From Thermohalobaculum sp963721105 (lineage in GTDB: Bacteria; Pseudomonadota; Alphaproteobacteria; Rhodobacterales; Rhodobacteraceae), in the NCBI GenBank assembly GCA_963721105.1, contig CAVRHY010000019.1, positions 1 to 64,000 of the forward strand: a DNA stretch of 64,000 nucleotides, given 5' to 3'. Shown piece by piece: positions 1 through 8,528 of the stretch. Below the pieces are notes generated by a model. It searched no databases and was not told where the DNA came from. It worked only from the letters and a program-made list of their open reading frames with translations. The position numbers and the translations under genes are program-made. Each line of letters starts with the position of its first letter. Position 1 is the stretch's first letter.

Positions 1-457
1 CCTCGGTCGCCACCGGCACCTCGAGCAGCATACGCCCATCGCCGGGCAGCAGGTCCCCTTGCCAACCGAGCCAGACGATGGAGTAGCCGCGGCGCATCAG
101 GAAGCCGTTGCCGGCATCCTCGGTCGTGCGCGGGATCGTTGGTGGGCGGCGCATCGTTGAAGAACTGCAGCGCGCGCTTGTTGCCCCGGTTGCCGTAATC
201 GAAGAAGATTTGCGGTTGCCGAGCGCCGGATCGGCCGGGCGCAGGATGCAGAAATCGGCCTCGAAGCGCACCAGCCCTTCCGCGTCGACCGGCGCCAGCC
301 CGAGATCGACCACGCCCCGCTGCGCGGCCCCGGCCGGATCGACACCGAAGCGGGCGCGTCCGATTAGCCGCTCGTAGGCGCCAATCTCTCCGAACGCCGC
401 TCCGTCGGCGAAGGCCGAATGCTCGCTGATGACAAGTTCGATCGCGCTCTTTGTCAT
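1..457 (-). CDS. Alpha/beta hydrolase domain protein, N-terminal part, frameshifted and cut by window edge
   Basis: The product starts MTKSAIELVISEHSAF after a purine-rich stretch and reads leftward off the window. After two corrections it gives about 150 residues that resemble the N-terminal part of the large secreted or cytoplasmic alpha/beta hydrolase-domain proteins (Abhydrolase_10 type), with GAYERLIGRARF near residue 29, FFDYGNRGNKRALQFFND near residue 80 and GNGFLMRRGYSIVWLGWQ near residue 110. One base seems missing near 211-217 and one extra base lies near 131. The catalytic Ser/His part would be outside the window. The family is judged from recalled sequence patterns only. Substrate unknown. 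It is either a gene with sequence errors or a young pseudogene. Confidence 0.55.
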   Translation of the reverse strand, partial: MTKSAIELVISEHSAFADGAAFGEIGAYERLIGRARFGVDPAGAAQRGVVDLGLAPVDAEGLVRFEADFCILRPADPALGNRKSSSITATGATSARCSSSTMRRPPTIPRTTEDAGNGFLMRRGYSIVWLGWQGDLLPGDGRMLLEVPVATE

Positions 458-596
458 TCCTGCCGTCACCCCCCTCTTGGCTCATGCCGGCGATTGGGCT
501 CAATCGTGTCAGTGCCGATCCTCGGAGGGCAGGCTGCCCGGTCCGATGCGCCGCTTCAAACGGAATTGCCGTCCCATGCGAGAAATCCCGGGCAGC

Positions 597-870
597 CTAG
601 ATTGCCTCGATCAGCGGCAGCACGCTGGCGGCGAAGCGGTCGGCCTCGGAGATCGAGACCTCGCCGGCCGATGGGCTGCAGCTTCGGCGGCGTTGGTCGG
701 GTTGCCGAGGGTTGCGCCCCGGGCCTTGCGCGCCGTCAAGCGCCGCGTAGAGGTGCAGCATGAAGGGATCGGCGTCGGCGCCGAGTTCGGCGACGAGGAA
801 GGGGACGCGCTGGGCCATCAGGCCGGAGATGAAGGCGACGTCGCGCGACAGCCGGTCGCCCGCGGCCCGG
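597..870 (-). pseudogene. Serine recombinase (resolvase family) fragment
   Basis: The stretch encodes DRLSRDVAFISGLMAQRVPF followed by VAELGADADPFMLHLYAAL, which is the core of the resolvase/invertase catalytic domain, including the conserved RLSR and the helix E start. The usual AEKER...RT segment after LYAAL is missing. A different frame then gives TARKARGATLGNPTNAAEAA, typical of the region after helix E, and a third frame ends ADRFAASVLPLIEAI with a stop. The catalytic N-terminal Ser region is absent. So it is a remnant with an internal deletion and at least two frame changes, not a working recombinase. It abuts a phage-like fragment at its upstream end. Confidence 0.65.
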
Positions 871-1395
871 GCATAGGCGAAGGTCGCGGGGTTCGCGTCG
901 CCGAGTTCGGGCCAGCCGCCGACGGCCGTCGCGAGTGGCCGGGTCCCGTCGGGCGCAGCACCCGGAAGCCCCGCCCGCGCGTGTCCTGGTCGGAGACGAG
1001 GACGTTCGAGACGAAGAAGCGGCTGTTGCCGTCGAGATAGTTCGTGCCGCCGAGCGAGAAGCTGATGGCCGGGTTGCCGTTGACGAGCGCGGCGGTGCCG
1101 GTGATCTGGCCGAGGAGGCTGCCATTGGCGAAGATCGTCAGCCGGTGGCCGTCGACATTGCCGTTGACGGCAGCCCCGGTCTCGATGCGGGCATCGAGCG
1201 TGAAGCGCTGCCCGTTCGGGATCCCGGCCATCGAAGTGCCGGTGTTGCCCGCCGAGGCATTGCTGCCATTGTTGTAGAAGAGCGTCCGCGCGCCGTTGCT
1301 GAGGCTCACGACCGCAGTCTGGCAGTTCGGCACCGCGACCGACCATAGCCAGCCGTCGCCGTTCGTCGTGGTGTCGAAGTCGTCGTAGTAGAGAT
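868..1395 (-). pseudogene. Phage or mobile-element structural-like protein fragment
   Basis: One frame reads from HLYYDDFDTTTNGDGWLW near 1395, through a Gly/Asn/Ser-rich beta-type stretch (LSNGARTLFYNNG, FANGSLLGQITGTAALVNG), to VLVSDQDTRGRGFRVLRPTG near 944. It then appears to continue in another frame as ATAVGGWPELGDANPATFAY. The composition looks like a phage tail-associated or virion decoration protein, but I do not recognise a family. No start codon of its own is seen: upstream it is joined directly to the ParB-like fragment in a different frame, and downstream to the recombinase fragment. Treated as a remnant. Confidence 0.35.
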
Positions 1396-1671
1396 GCGGT
1401 ACGCCCTGCGCTGCGCCTCCGTCAGATGGCCGAGGACGATCACCGGCGCCTCGGTCAGCCCGAGCTCGGTCGCCGCCAGGATGCGGCCATGCCCGGCGAT
1501 CACCTCGCCGTCATCGGCGACCAGCACCGGCACAGTCCAGCCGAACTCGGATATGCTGGCGGCGATCCGCGCGACCTGGTCGGGCCCGTGCGTCTTCGCG
1601 TTCTGCGCGTACGGGCGCAGCCGCTCGATCGGCCAATGCTCGATCGTCTCTGGCGCGAAGCCGAGGGTCAT
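1396..1671 (-). pseudogene. ParB-like nuclease domain, N-terminal fragment
   Basis: From MTLGFAPETIEHWPIERLRP it shows the ParB/sulfiredoxin-like fold signature: ERLRPYAQNAKTH, ARIAASISEFGWTVPVLV, then the DGEVIAGHGRILAATELG nucleotide-binding box and APVIVLGHLTEAQRRAYR. Such domains head phage-borne DNA modification proteins (ParB N-terminal domain plus methyltransferase), where the next residues are usually an IADNK-type motif. Here homology stops abruptly after RAYR at about 1395, and unrelated sequence follows in a new frame. About 90 of an expected 400 or more residues remain. The start at 1671 is inferred from the family; an in-frame ATG also lies upstream at 1728. Confidence 0.6.
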
Positions 1672-1901
1672 GCAAGTCGGTCCTGGTCGGAATGAAGGGG
1701 CAGGTGTCACCGGGGTGAGGGGGCACAAAACCGCCGATGAACCGGCAGCCAGAGGAAATCACGCCGTCGCGTGAAGGCGATGCAGGTTAGGTCGGGCGGC
1801 GACGTGCTGCCGCCGGGGCGCGACAGACATCATCATCTTCGCGCCATTTTGCCCTTGAGCTTCCAAGCAGGCGAGGGTGCCCTGGGGAGGGAGGATCACC
1901 C

Positions 1902-2528
1902 ATGCTCACTCTCTACTATGCGCCCGGCTCGTCCTCGATGGCCTCGCACATCGTGCTCGAAGAGGCCGGCGCCCAATACAAAACCCGCTTCATTAACGAG
2001 GACGCAGGCGAGCACCGCACCGAGGCGTACCTGCGGGTCAATCCGCGCGGTAAAGTGCCCGCGCTGCGGCTGACCGATGGTACGGTGTTAGTCGAGAACG
2101 TGGCCTTACAGACCTACATAGCCCGGACCCATCCCGAGGCGCGGCTGCTGCCGACCGACCCTGAGGGGGAGGCACACGCGCTGTCTCTCATGGCCTTTTT
2201 CGCTACTGCCGTACACCCTGCCTTCTCTCACTTTTGGGCGCCGCGCCGCTTCACCGATGAACCGTCCGGTGAGGAGGGGATCAGGGTTAAGGGGCTGGCG
2301 ACCTTCGACGGCTACTGCCGCGAGATAGACGCTCTGCTCGAAGGAAGAGAATGGTTCCTCGGCCAGTTCTCGACCGTGGACTGCTACGGCTTCGTCTTCT
2401 ACGGCTGGGGCTTGCGTGCCGGCCTGCCAATGCGCGACCTCACCAACTACACGGCCCACAAGGACAGAATGCTCGCCCGCCCCGCTGTGCGACGGGTGCT
2501 GGAGCGAGAGAACGTACACCTCGGCTGA
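1902..2528 (+). CDS. Glutathione S-transferase family protein
   Basis: The 208-residue protein matches the usual GST length. The N-terminal thioredoxin-like domain (about residues 1-80) has the beta-class-like opening LYYAPGSSSMASHIVLEEAG, the cis-Pro region NPRGKVPALRL and the ENVALQTYIA helix that contacts glutathione. The helical C-terminal domain covers about 90-205. The Cys that beta-class enzymes carry near residue 10 is replaced by Ser (GSSSM). Expected role: cytoplasmic glutathione conjugation or thiol chemistry; substrate unknown. The ATG follows GGGAGG, a good ribosome-binding site. It stands alone between the mobile-element patchwork and the convergent dioxygenase gene. Confidence 0.88.
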   Translation: MLTLYYAPGSSSMASHIVLEEAGAQYKTRFINEDAGEHRTEAYLRVNPRGKVPALRLTDGTVLVENVALQTYIARTHPEARLLPTDPEGEAHALSLMAFFATAVHPAFSHFWAPRRFTDEPSGEEGIRVKGLATFDGYCREIDALLEGREWFLGQFSTVDCYGFVFYGWGLRAGLPMRDLTNYTAHKDRMLARPAVRRVLERENVHLG

Positions 2529-2551
2529 ATGCCGACGTTCGAGACAGGCTG

Positions 2552-3172
2552 TCAGACAACGAAATCGAACTCCGCCTTCAGATCGCCGTCGTCCCGGGGC
2601 TCCGGATCAATGATCGCCGCAGACTGCGCCTTCGCGCCCAGCGAGCGGAAGATCCAGTCTTTCCGATTCAGCGGATGATCACCGAGATAGATCTGCGTAA
2701 CCAGTTCGCGCCCGTCCTGTGAGACGACGCGCGCGTGGATGTGCGGCGTGCGCCCGGGATAGGGAACGGGTTTGATTGTCCGGAAAAGATACCAGCCCTC
2801 GGCATCCGTGCTGATGGCCCCGAAACCTTGAAAGTCCTCATCGAGCGGCCGTTCCGAGGAGCGGTCGCCCACGTGATGATAGCGTCCGTTCGCGTCGCAC
2901 TGCCAAATCTCGACGAGCGCATTCGGCAGCGGCGCGCCGTCCGTGTCGAGCACTCGACCCGAGAGGTGCATGATCTCGCCACCGGCCTCGCGGACGCGCC
3001 CTTCAATCTTCACGAGATCCCAATCGGTGTCCTGCGGTCGCTGGTTCGGCGGAGGATAGAAGGGCCCCGCCGTCTGCTCGGGCGTTGGAACAGCCGCCGC
3101 TGCCCGCCCAGCGATTCCGAGGAAACCGAGAAAGGCCAGAACACCTCGCCGGCCGGTGCGATCATCGATCAT
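2552..3172 (-). CDS. Intradiol ring-cleavage dioxygenase, exported
   Basis: The 206-residue protein has an N-terminal signal-like segment: TGRRG followed by the hydrophobic VLAFLGFLGIAGRAAAA, possibly Tat-type because of the Arg pair. The mature part opens TPEQTAGPFYPP, the hallmark of protocatechuate 3,4-dioxygenase-like proteins. It then shows the Fe(III)-ligand regions NGRYHHVGD (first Tyr) and PYPGRTPHIHARV (Tyr, His, His). Intradiol enzymes open catechol rings between the two hydroxyls. There are no adjacent pca or cat pathway genes and no partner alpha subunit, so the substrate is unknown; exported members of this family are widespread. It is convergent with the GST gene. Confidence 0.85.
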   Translation of the reverse strand: MIDDRTGRRGVLAFLGFLGIAGRAAAAVPTPEQTAGPFYPPPNQRPQDTDWDLVKIEGRVREAGGEIMHLSGRVLDTDGAPLPNALVEIWQCDANGRYHHVGDRSSERPLDEDFQGFGAISTDAEGWYLFRTIKPVPYPGRTPHIHARVVSQDGRELVTQIYLGDHPLNRKDWIFRSLGAKAQSAAIIDPEPRDDGDLKAEFDFVV

Positions 3173-3752
3173 CGGTGCTCCTCCCAGGTTCTGGTCATCG
3201 GGAGAAGGGGATGCTTTGCTTAGATTGCAAGCCGAACGGGGCTGAACCCGACGTTCCGTCCGGGGCCGGCGGATTCGGTGCTTGGCCCGTGGGCTGGACT
3301 CCGGGGTGGTTTCCGGAATCCACCGAGGAGTCCACCCCTACACTGGTCTAAGTCTCTGTTCATCCGTGATTATTCAGCGACGGGTGGATGCCTGGACTCC
3401 TGGTGGCTTCCCAAAAAATCGCGCCTGACACTGGCGAGATGCCGGGCCACGCCCTCCCGCATAGGAAGGTCCCCAGGAAGGAACCGCGATTTCAGTGGCT
3501 TAGCAGCTGCCGGAGAAAGTTGGCGACCCGATCTCGATGACCGGCTAGCCGTGGAAACCGCTCTCCATCAACTGCTGCGTCGACCCGTACTTCCGTCTGC
3601 CCGCGCCTCTCGCGAGCACAGCGGAAGGGATACCGAATTCGCCGGGGTGGCGTAACCCCTTCCGGTGTCTCACGCGGCGGTGTCTCACGAACAAGATTTC
3701 GCTTGACGGCCGGCGCTTGATCCTTCCTGGCGCTGCCGCGTAGGACTGCACC
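3173..3752. other. Intergenic region with a short direct repeat
   Basis: This is a 580-base gap between divergent genes. No convincing coding frame is seen on either strand. A 12-base direct repeat, CGGTGTCTCACG, occurs at 3663-3674 and 3678-3689 (15-base period), 60-90 bases before the DUF6880 start. It could be an operator or the scar of a mobile element. The rest is unassigned. Confidence 0.4.
3663..3689. repeat. Two 12-base direct repeats, 15-base period
   Basis: CGGTGTCTCACG is present twice, starting at 3663 and at 3678, with CGG between the copies. Only the sequence itself supports it; function unknown. Confidence 0.6.
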
Positions 3753-5190
3753 ATGCCCTCGAAGAAGACCCTGAATGCGGAGAACCTGGCGGCGCTCGGT
3801 GCCGCGCGGCTCGCCGAGCTCCTGATGGAGATCAGCACGGGCGACGCTGTAATCAAGCGCCGCATCAGGCTCGAGTTGCTGGACGCAGCCGGGCCCCGCG
3901 AGGTCGCGCACGAAATCCGCAAGCGGCTGATCACGATCGGCAAGGCGCGTGGCTTCGTCGACTGGACGAAGAACGCGGCGCTCGCGGCGGACCTCGCCAT
4001 CCAGCGCGAGATGATCGTCAACAAGGTCGCTCCGCACGACCCTGCGACCGCGCTCGACCTGATGTGGCGTTTCATGGCGCTCGCCGGCTCGGTCTTCGAG
4101 CGTTGCGATGACAGCAATGGCCGCGTCGGCGATGTCTTCCGGACTGCCTGCGATGACCTCTGTAACATCGCGGCCGCGGCGAGCCCCGATCCAGTCGACG
4201 TGGCCGACCGCGCCTTCGAGGCGCTCTGCGCCAACGACTACGGCGAGTTCGACCACCTGATCGAAGGCCTCGCGCCGACCCTCTGCCGGACCCGGTCTCG
4301 AGCACCTGAAGGCGCGCATGATCGACTATGGCCGCATGCCTGTGTCGGTCGCTCCTGAGGACGACAAGGTCATCGGATGGGGGTCAAGCGCCGGCCAGAT
4401 ACGGCAGTCCGATCTGGCGCGCTCCCGCTTGGAAAGCACTGTGCACCTTGCCCTGACGCAGATCGCCGATGCGCTCGGCGACGTCGACGCCTTCATCGCG
4501 CAGTACAGCCCGACGGCGCGCAAGGCTTACCAGATCGCCGCCAACATCGCGCAGCGTCTCATATCCGCCGGCCGGGCGGGCGAGGCTCTCTCGATCATCG
4601 ATGATGCAGATGCAAGCGGATACCGGTCCCACAGTGGAGACCTCGCCCTCGCCAAGGTCACCGCGCTTGAAGCGCTCGGTCGGAGTGACGAAGCGCAGGC
4701 ATTCCGCTGGGAGTGCTTCGAGCGCACCCTCGATGCCGGGCATCTCCGGGCATACCTGAAACGGCTGCCGGACTTCGAGGACGTCGAGGTCGAGGAGCAC
4801 GCGCTCGCCATTGCGCGGACCTGGCAGGATGTCCACGCCGCGCTCCGGTTCCTGATCGACTGGCCGGCGCTCGATCTTGCCGCCGACCTGGTCGTGACCC
4901 GTCGCGCCGAACTGAACGGCGACTTCTATGAGCTTCTGAGCCCTGCCGCCGAGGCGCTGATGCAGAGGCATCCGCTCGCTGCGACCGTGGCGCTCCGAGC
5001 GATGATCGATTTCACGCTCGGCGAGGCGCGCAGCAGCCGCTACCGGCATGCGGCCCGTCATCTTCGCAGCTGCGACCGCCTGAGCACGCAGATCGCCGAC
5101 TATCGCGACGTCGAGACCCAGGAAGTCTATCTCGATCAACTCCAGGAGGAGCACGGCCGCAAGAGTTCGTTCTGGAATCATCTGAGCTGA
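3753..5190 (+). CDS. DUF6880 family protein, frameshifted
   Basis: The first frame gives about 178 residues starting MPSKKTLNAENLAALGAARL, with ALDLMWRFMALAGSVFERCDD near residue 106, features I associate with the DUF6880 family. Near 4285 the frame shifts. The protein continues as GLEHLKARMIDYGRMPVSV in the next frame to residue about 478, a helical, tetratricopeptide-like region with the ending RKSSFWNHLS. The two frames join without loss of family sequence, so one indel explains the break. Function of the family is unknown; the helical repeats suggest a scaffold or protein-binding role. It sits alone, just upstream of an IS6 element. It could be an accessory gene, since it lies within the mobile-rich stretch. 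Confidence 0.7.
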
Positions 5191-5316
5191 CCTGGCGCCA
5201 GGTTTCGGGAGAGCGCCGGCATTCGCCGTGACATCCGCCATCACTGGCGCGCCCCCTCCACCACATACCGCCGCCCCCTCTTCGTCGGCACCCGCCGGCC
5301 GTTCAGCCGCCAGACG

Positions 5317-6135
5317 GGCGGTGTCAGAGCGACGGCGCTTGAGCGGGGCAGGGTGGCCGGATAGCGTGCCGCGATGACGAAGCCGAACCCCTTCCGCTAC
5401 TTCCGAACCAGCCCCGAAATCATCCGCCTGGCCGTGATGCTCTACGTTCGTTTCCCGCTCTCGCTCCGGAACGTCGAGGATCTGCTGCACGAGCGCGGCA
5501 TCGATATCAGCCACGAATCCGTCCGGTTCTGGTGGAACCGGTTCGGCCCGATGTTCGCCGCCGAGATCCGCAAGAAACGCGCCGAACGCCTGCGTGCCGG
5601 GCCGCAGTGGCGCTGGCACCTGGACGAGATGTTCGTGAAGATCAACGGCGAGCGGCGCTACCTGTGGCGGGCGGTGGATCAGGACGGCGAGGTCCTCGAG
5701 AGCTTCGTCACCAAGACGCGCGACAAGAAGGCGGCATTGAAATTCCTCAAGAAAACAATGAAGCGCTACGGTCGGCCGCACATCTTCGTCACCGACTTGC
5801 TTCGGTCCTACGGCGCCGCTCTGCAGGGAGGTCGGCGCCGCCGATCGGCAGGAAACCGGCCGCTGGCTGAACAACCGGGCCGAGAACTCGCACCTGCCGT
5901 TCCGACGACGCGAGCGGGCGATGCAGCGCTTCCGGCGGATGCGAAGTCTGCAGATGTTCGCCGCCGTCCACGCCTCGGTCTTCAACCATTTCAACTCCGA
6001 GCGCGATCTCACTACCCGAGCCATCTTCAAGACGAACCGCGCCGCCGCTCTCGCCGAGTGGCGTCAACTCGGCGCGGCATAAGGGGCAGGCATCCTGCCC
6101 TTGTAGAGACCGGTTCTCATCGCTCTGACAGCCCC
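5317..6135 (+). mobile_element. IS6-family insertion sequence, about 819 bases
   Basis: A single transposase gene is bracketed by imperfect terminal inverted repeats: GGCGGTGTCAGAGCGA at the left end and, read inward from the right end, GGGGCTGTCAGAGCGA. Total length fits the IS6 family (about 700-900 bases). The 8 bases outside each end (GCCAGACG and GTCGGGCG) do not match as a target duplication, so one flank may have been rearranged after insertion. The right end lies inside a small recombinase-associated gene. Confidence 0.75.
5374..6082 (+). CDS. IS6-family transposase, frameshifted
   Basis: The protein starts MTKPNPFRYFRTSPEIIRLA and shows an N-terminal HTH, then the DDE catalytic core: WHLDEMFVKI (first Asp), HIFVTDLLRSYGAAL (second Asp) and, after a frame change, RWLNNRAENSHLPFRRRERA (Glu). 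The end is AALAEWRQLGAA followed by TAA. The shift is at about 5825, where CAGGGAGG would need only CAGGAGG to restore frame, so one extra G in a run is enough. The repaired protein is about 235 residues, normal for IS6/IS26-type enzymes. The shift may be a sequence error; otherwise this copy is inactive. Confidence 0.85.
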
Positions 6136-6225
6136 GTCGGGCGTGATGACCAACTTCCGCCCGCCGCCCTTCCCGATCACGAAGGGCACTCGGACAGAGA
6201 GGGTCGAGGGGACCGGCCGGGCCAT
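6136..6225 (-). pseudogene. Recombinase-associated small protein, cut by the IS6 element
   Basis: Starting at 6225 (GGAAGG ribosome-binding site just before ATG) it reads MARPVPSTLSVRVPFVIGKG and then GGRKLVITPDGA. This resembles the start of the small conserved protein of about 90-130 residues that commonly follows serine recombinase genes in alphaproteobacterial elements (GGRKLV..PDG motif, then an HTH). The reading stops being homologous exactly at the IS right end (6135). The missing C-terminal part is not recognisable with certainty on the other side of the IS. Confidence 0.55.
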
Positions 6226-6386
6226 GCCGCCTTCCTCGAGTCGATGCCGAACTCGCGGACGCACCCCGCGAGCCAGTGAGTGCGGAGCCTTATGTCCAGC
6301 CCGCCCTCGATGATCTCGACCCGCAGCAAAACGATGCGCATCTGCTCGGCGCGGATGAGTTCGTCCTGGAGCGCGTCAACGTATCT
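6226..6386 (-). pseudogene. Serine recombinase C-terminal remnant
   Basis: The frame encodes YVDALQDELIRAEQMRIVLL then RVEIIEGGLDIRLRTHWLAG and CVREFGI. This matches the pattern at the very C-terminus of large serine recombinases (V-E-x-x-x-x-G-L-D-I/V-R-L-R-T-x-G-L). The order recombinase then GGRKLV protein is the normal one for such elements, which supports both calls. Only about 55 residues remain. Between its truncated upstream end and the tRNA-Ser lies about 80 bases of AT-rich DNA. It is not from the same copy as the catalytic-core fragment at 597-870 on present evidence. Confidence 0.5.
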
Positions 6387-6465
6387 GCATCGTGGGAGCG
6401 AATGTGGGAACCCATGAGAAAAGATTTTCTAGCGTATTGATATATAAGGGATATATTTCCGAGTG

Positions 6466-6555
<90 letters not shown>

Positions 6556-6581
6556 GCTCCTCGGGTGGTCCGAGGCCGCGG

Positions 6582-6610
6582 AACTTAGTCGTTGGATGAC
6601 GCCTCCGCAA
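6582..6610 (-). promoter_or_regulatory. Candidate sigma-70 promoter of tRNA-Ser
   Basis: On the minus strand, TTGCGG (6605-6610) and TAAGTT (6582-6587) are 17 bases apart. The -10 box ends about 27 bases before the mature tRNA 5' end. Spacing and boxes fit alphaproteobacterial housekeeping promoters. Confidence 0.5.
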
Positions 6611-7050
6611 GCGGCAATTCCGGGGCTCGGGCCCTTGCGCAGCGGGGCCGGAAATCGCCACCCCTTGATGGCCTGATCCGGCGGAATCCACGCCATACGA
6701 TTGGCCATCCTGCAGCTTGCCCGCGGACCGAACTCGCCAAAATGCCAGCTTCGGAATGCAGAATCTCGGCTCTGATCAAAGTAGTCGGGCGCCAGGTGCT
6801 ATCCCCCGTCGACGTTGCGTCAGTCGAAGGCCGATCGCCTCGGACACGGCGCAGTGTGGCTGTCAGCTCGACGGGTCTCCCTAGCATCTCGTGCTTGGCG
6901 CGGCTCGTGTAGACCGGATGGTGGATCGACAGCGCATCCCGCGATCGCGGGCGCTCTCCCCGACGTTTTCACGCGCCTAAATTAAATCACAGTTAACCTC
7001 CATGCTCTATCCAGGATGGAGGCAGGTATACGGGCGAGGCGTCAAACAGC
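6611..7050. other. Intergenic region, no supported feature
   Basis: Between the tRNA-Ser promoter and the small hypothetical gene I see no convincing gene. A plus-strand open frame at 6592-6912 starts MDDASASGNSG, but has no ribosome-binding site and no recognisable features. An AT-rich patch at 6976-7000 may hold a promoter for the next frame. Confidence 0.4.
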
Positions 7051-7311
7051 ATGGAAGCTTTGGTTGTTGCTCACCGTCGCTATGCCGAACTGCGGCGCAG
7101 GCTTGACATTCATAGCGAGACCGATCGCGGGCTGCACGACGAGCTCACGCGTACGATACGGGCGCTCGAGCAGAAGATCGCCGCCAGCGGCGCAGATGCG
7201 CAGCGGCACGCGACCGCGCCCGACTTCAGACTGGAACGAGAGCTGGCGCATCAGGATCTTGGGCATTCCGGGCATCAGCGCGCCCGCGACGGCAAAAACC
7301 GAACGTCCTGA
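7051..7311 (+). CDS. Small hypothetical protein
   Basis: The 86-residue frame starts MEALVVAHRRYAELRRRLDI. Its first 55 residues are charged and look like one amphipathic helix or coiled coil (DRGLHDELTRTIRALEQKIA). The last 25 residues (HQDLGHSGHQRARDGKNRTS) look non-native, so a frame change may hide the true end. An AT-rich stretch lies about 60 bases upstream. No family recognised. It could also be a chance frame. Confidence 0.3.
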   Translation: MEALVVAHRRYAELRRRLDIHSETDRGLHDELTRTIRALEQKIAASGADAQRHATAPDFRLERELAHQDLGHSGHQRARDGKNRTS

Positions 7312-7834
7312 TCGCGGCGCGCCGGGCACCTCGCCGCAGCGAGCCAGCCCCGGCTTACAATCGCTGCGCTGACCGGGATTTTCCCTGACGCAAACCGCGC
7401 CCAGGTCGTTCTATGGCGGCGGCTACAGCGGTCGCCCGTCCTGCCCGAACGGGTGCAACCTGTCGAGCGGCACAGTGGCGGTCGGTCGTCCTCGCGGTCG
7501 GGAAGGCGGCGGCAAACGGGTCGGAATTCGTCCTGCCCGTCCTGAATGACAACGCATGCCATGCAGGTATGTGTCCGGCGCGCTCCGTCACCGTCATCTC
7601 CAGATTCAGACGGCCACCAGGCGGCTGCGCCAGGTCGGAGAGGACCGGCGTCCTCTGGCATGAATCCCAGCACCACAATCCCCTCGGCACGCGGGCCCAG
7701 TGCCTCTGCCTCGGCAGAGCCCGACTCGAGCGGAACGAAATTCTTTGTCGGCGCGCCGATGAACCCGGCGCCGAAGTTCGAGGCCCGGGGGGAAGGAGAT
7801 CTCCATCGGCCAGCGTCATCGCCTCGATGCTGGT
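7312..7834. other. Degenerate region downstream of the UgpB-like remnant
   Basis: Only short incompatible open frames on both strands are seen, with no ribosome-binding sites. On the minus strand one stretch (FVPLESGSAEAEALGP) may be more decayed coding DNA, but it is not assignable. Confidence 0.35.
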
Positions 7835-8253
7835 CGTGCGTGAGCCTCGCCGAACTTGAGCCCGGCCTGCTTCTTGATCGCTGCGCAGCAGCCGGACGGG
7901 TTGATCCACATCGCGCACTCGCTGCTGGTGAACAGCGGCAGGCTCTCGCTACGGCTGCCGCCGTACTCGAAGGCGCCCTCCTCGGCTGTCGGCGATGCGC
8001 TGCAGCAGCTTCACCAGCTCGGGCTGCTCGTTGAAGATCAGCTCGGTGTCGTGCCACCAGACTGGCGAGTTCTCGGCCATCGTCCACACTGCCAGCCGAT
8101 CGACAGCGCGAACTTGTGGTCAACGGCGCGCAGCTTGTCCGCGACAGCAAAAACGTCGCCCCAGGTCTTCGGCACCTCGGCGCCGGCCTTGTCCGGCAAG
8201 TCCTTGTCGTACCAGAGCACGGGGGAGGACGCGTTGAATGGCGGCGACAACAA
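7835..8253 (-). pseudogene. Sugar or glycerol-3-phosphate ABC transporter binding protein (UgpB-like), decayed
   Basis: Three frames together give a recognisable central part of an extracellular solute-binding protein (family 1). The first has SPPFNASSPVLWYDKDLPDK then PKTWGDVFAVADKLRA and FALSIGWQ (8253 to about 8090). The second has MAENSPVWWHDTELIFN and PELVKLLQRIADS (to about 7990). The third has EEGAFEYGGSRSESLPLFTS and SECAMWINPSGCCAAIKKQA (to about 7840). Periplasmic binding proteins of this type deliver sn-glycerol-3-phosphate or oligosaccharides to an ABC permease; none is nearby. Signal peptide and C-terminus are missing. At least two frame changes plus lost ends make this a true remnant rather than a single sequence error. 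Confidence 0.6.
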
Positions 8254-8528
8254 CTTGCATCGGGCGTCCCATAGTGGCCGCGGACGGCGGGCAGGTCGGC
8301 CTTCGGGTCCCGGTCGACGTCATGGGGGCGCGGCGAAGCCGACCGCAATGTCTGCTATCGCGGCGTCTGCGATTGCGGCGCAATCGAGTGCCAGCCGACC
8401 GGAGGCAGGCCGGCACGTCATCCGGGCGCAACCTGACGGTCGCGTGGTATGGCACAGTTCGCGTTCGGCATGGCGGAGCGATACGCGGCCGGCGGAGTTC
8501 AATGCCCCAGGGTGGAGGAAAGGGATTC

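Noticed and set aside
531..598. An 11-bp inverted repeat (AGGCTGCCCGG at 531 and CCGGGCAGCCT at 588) next to the recombinase fragment, considered as a resolvase site
   Set aside because: Only one pair, with no sub-site pattern typical of res sites; chance is not excluded in 68% or higher GC DNA.
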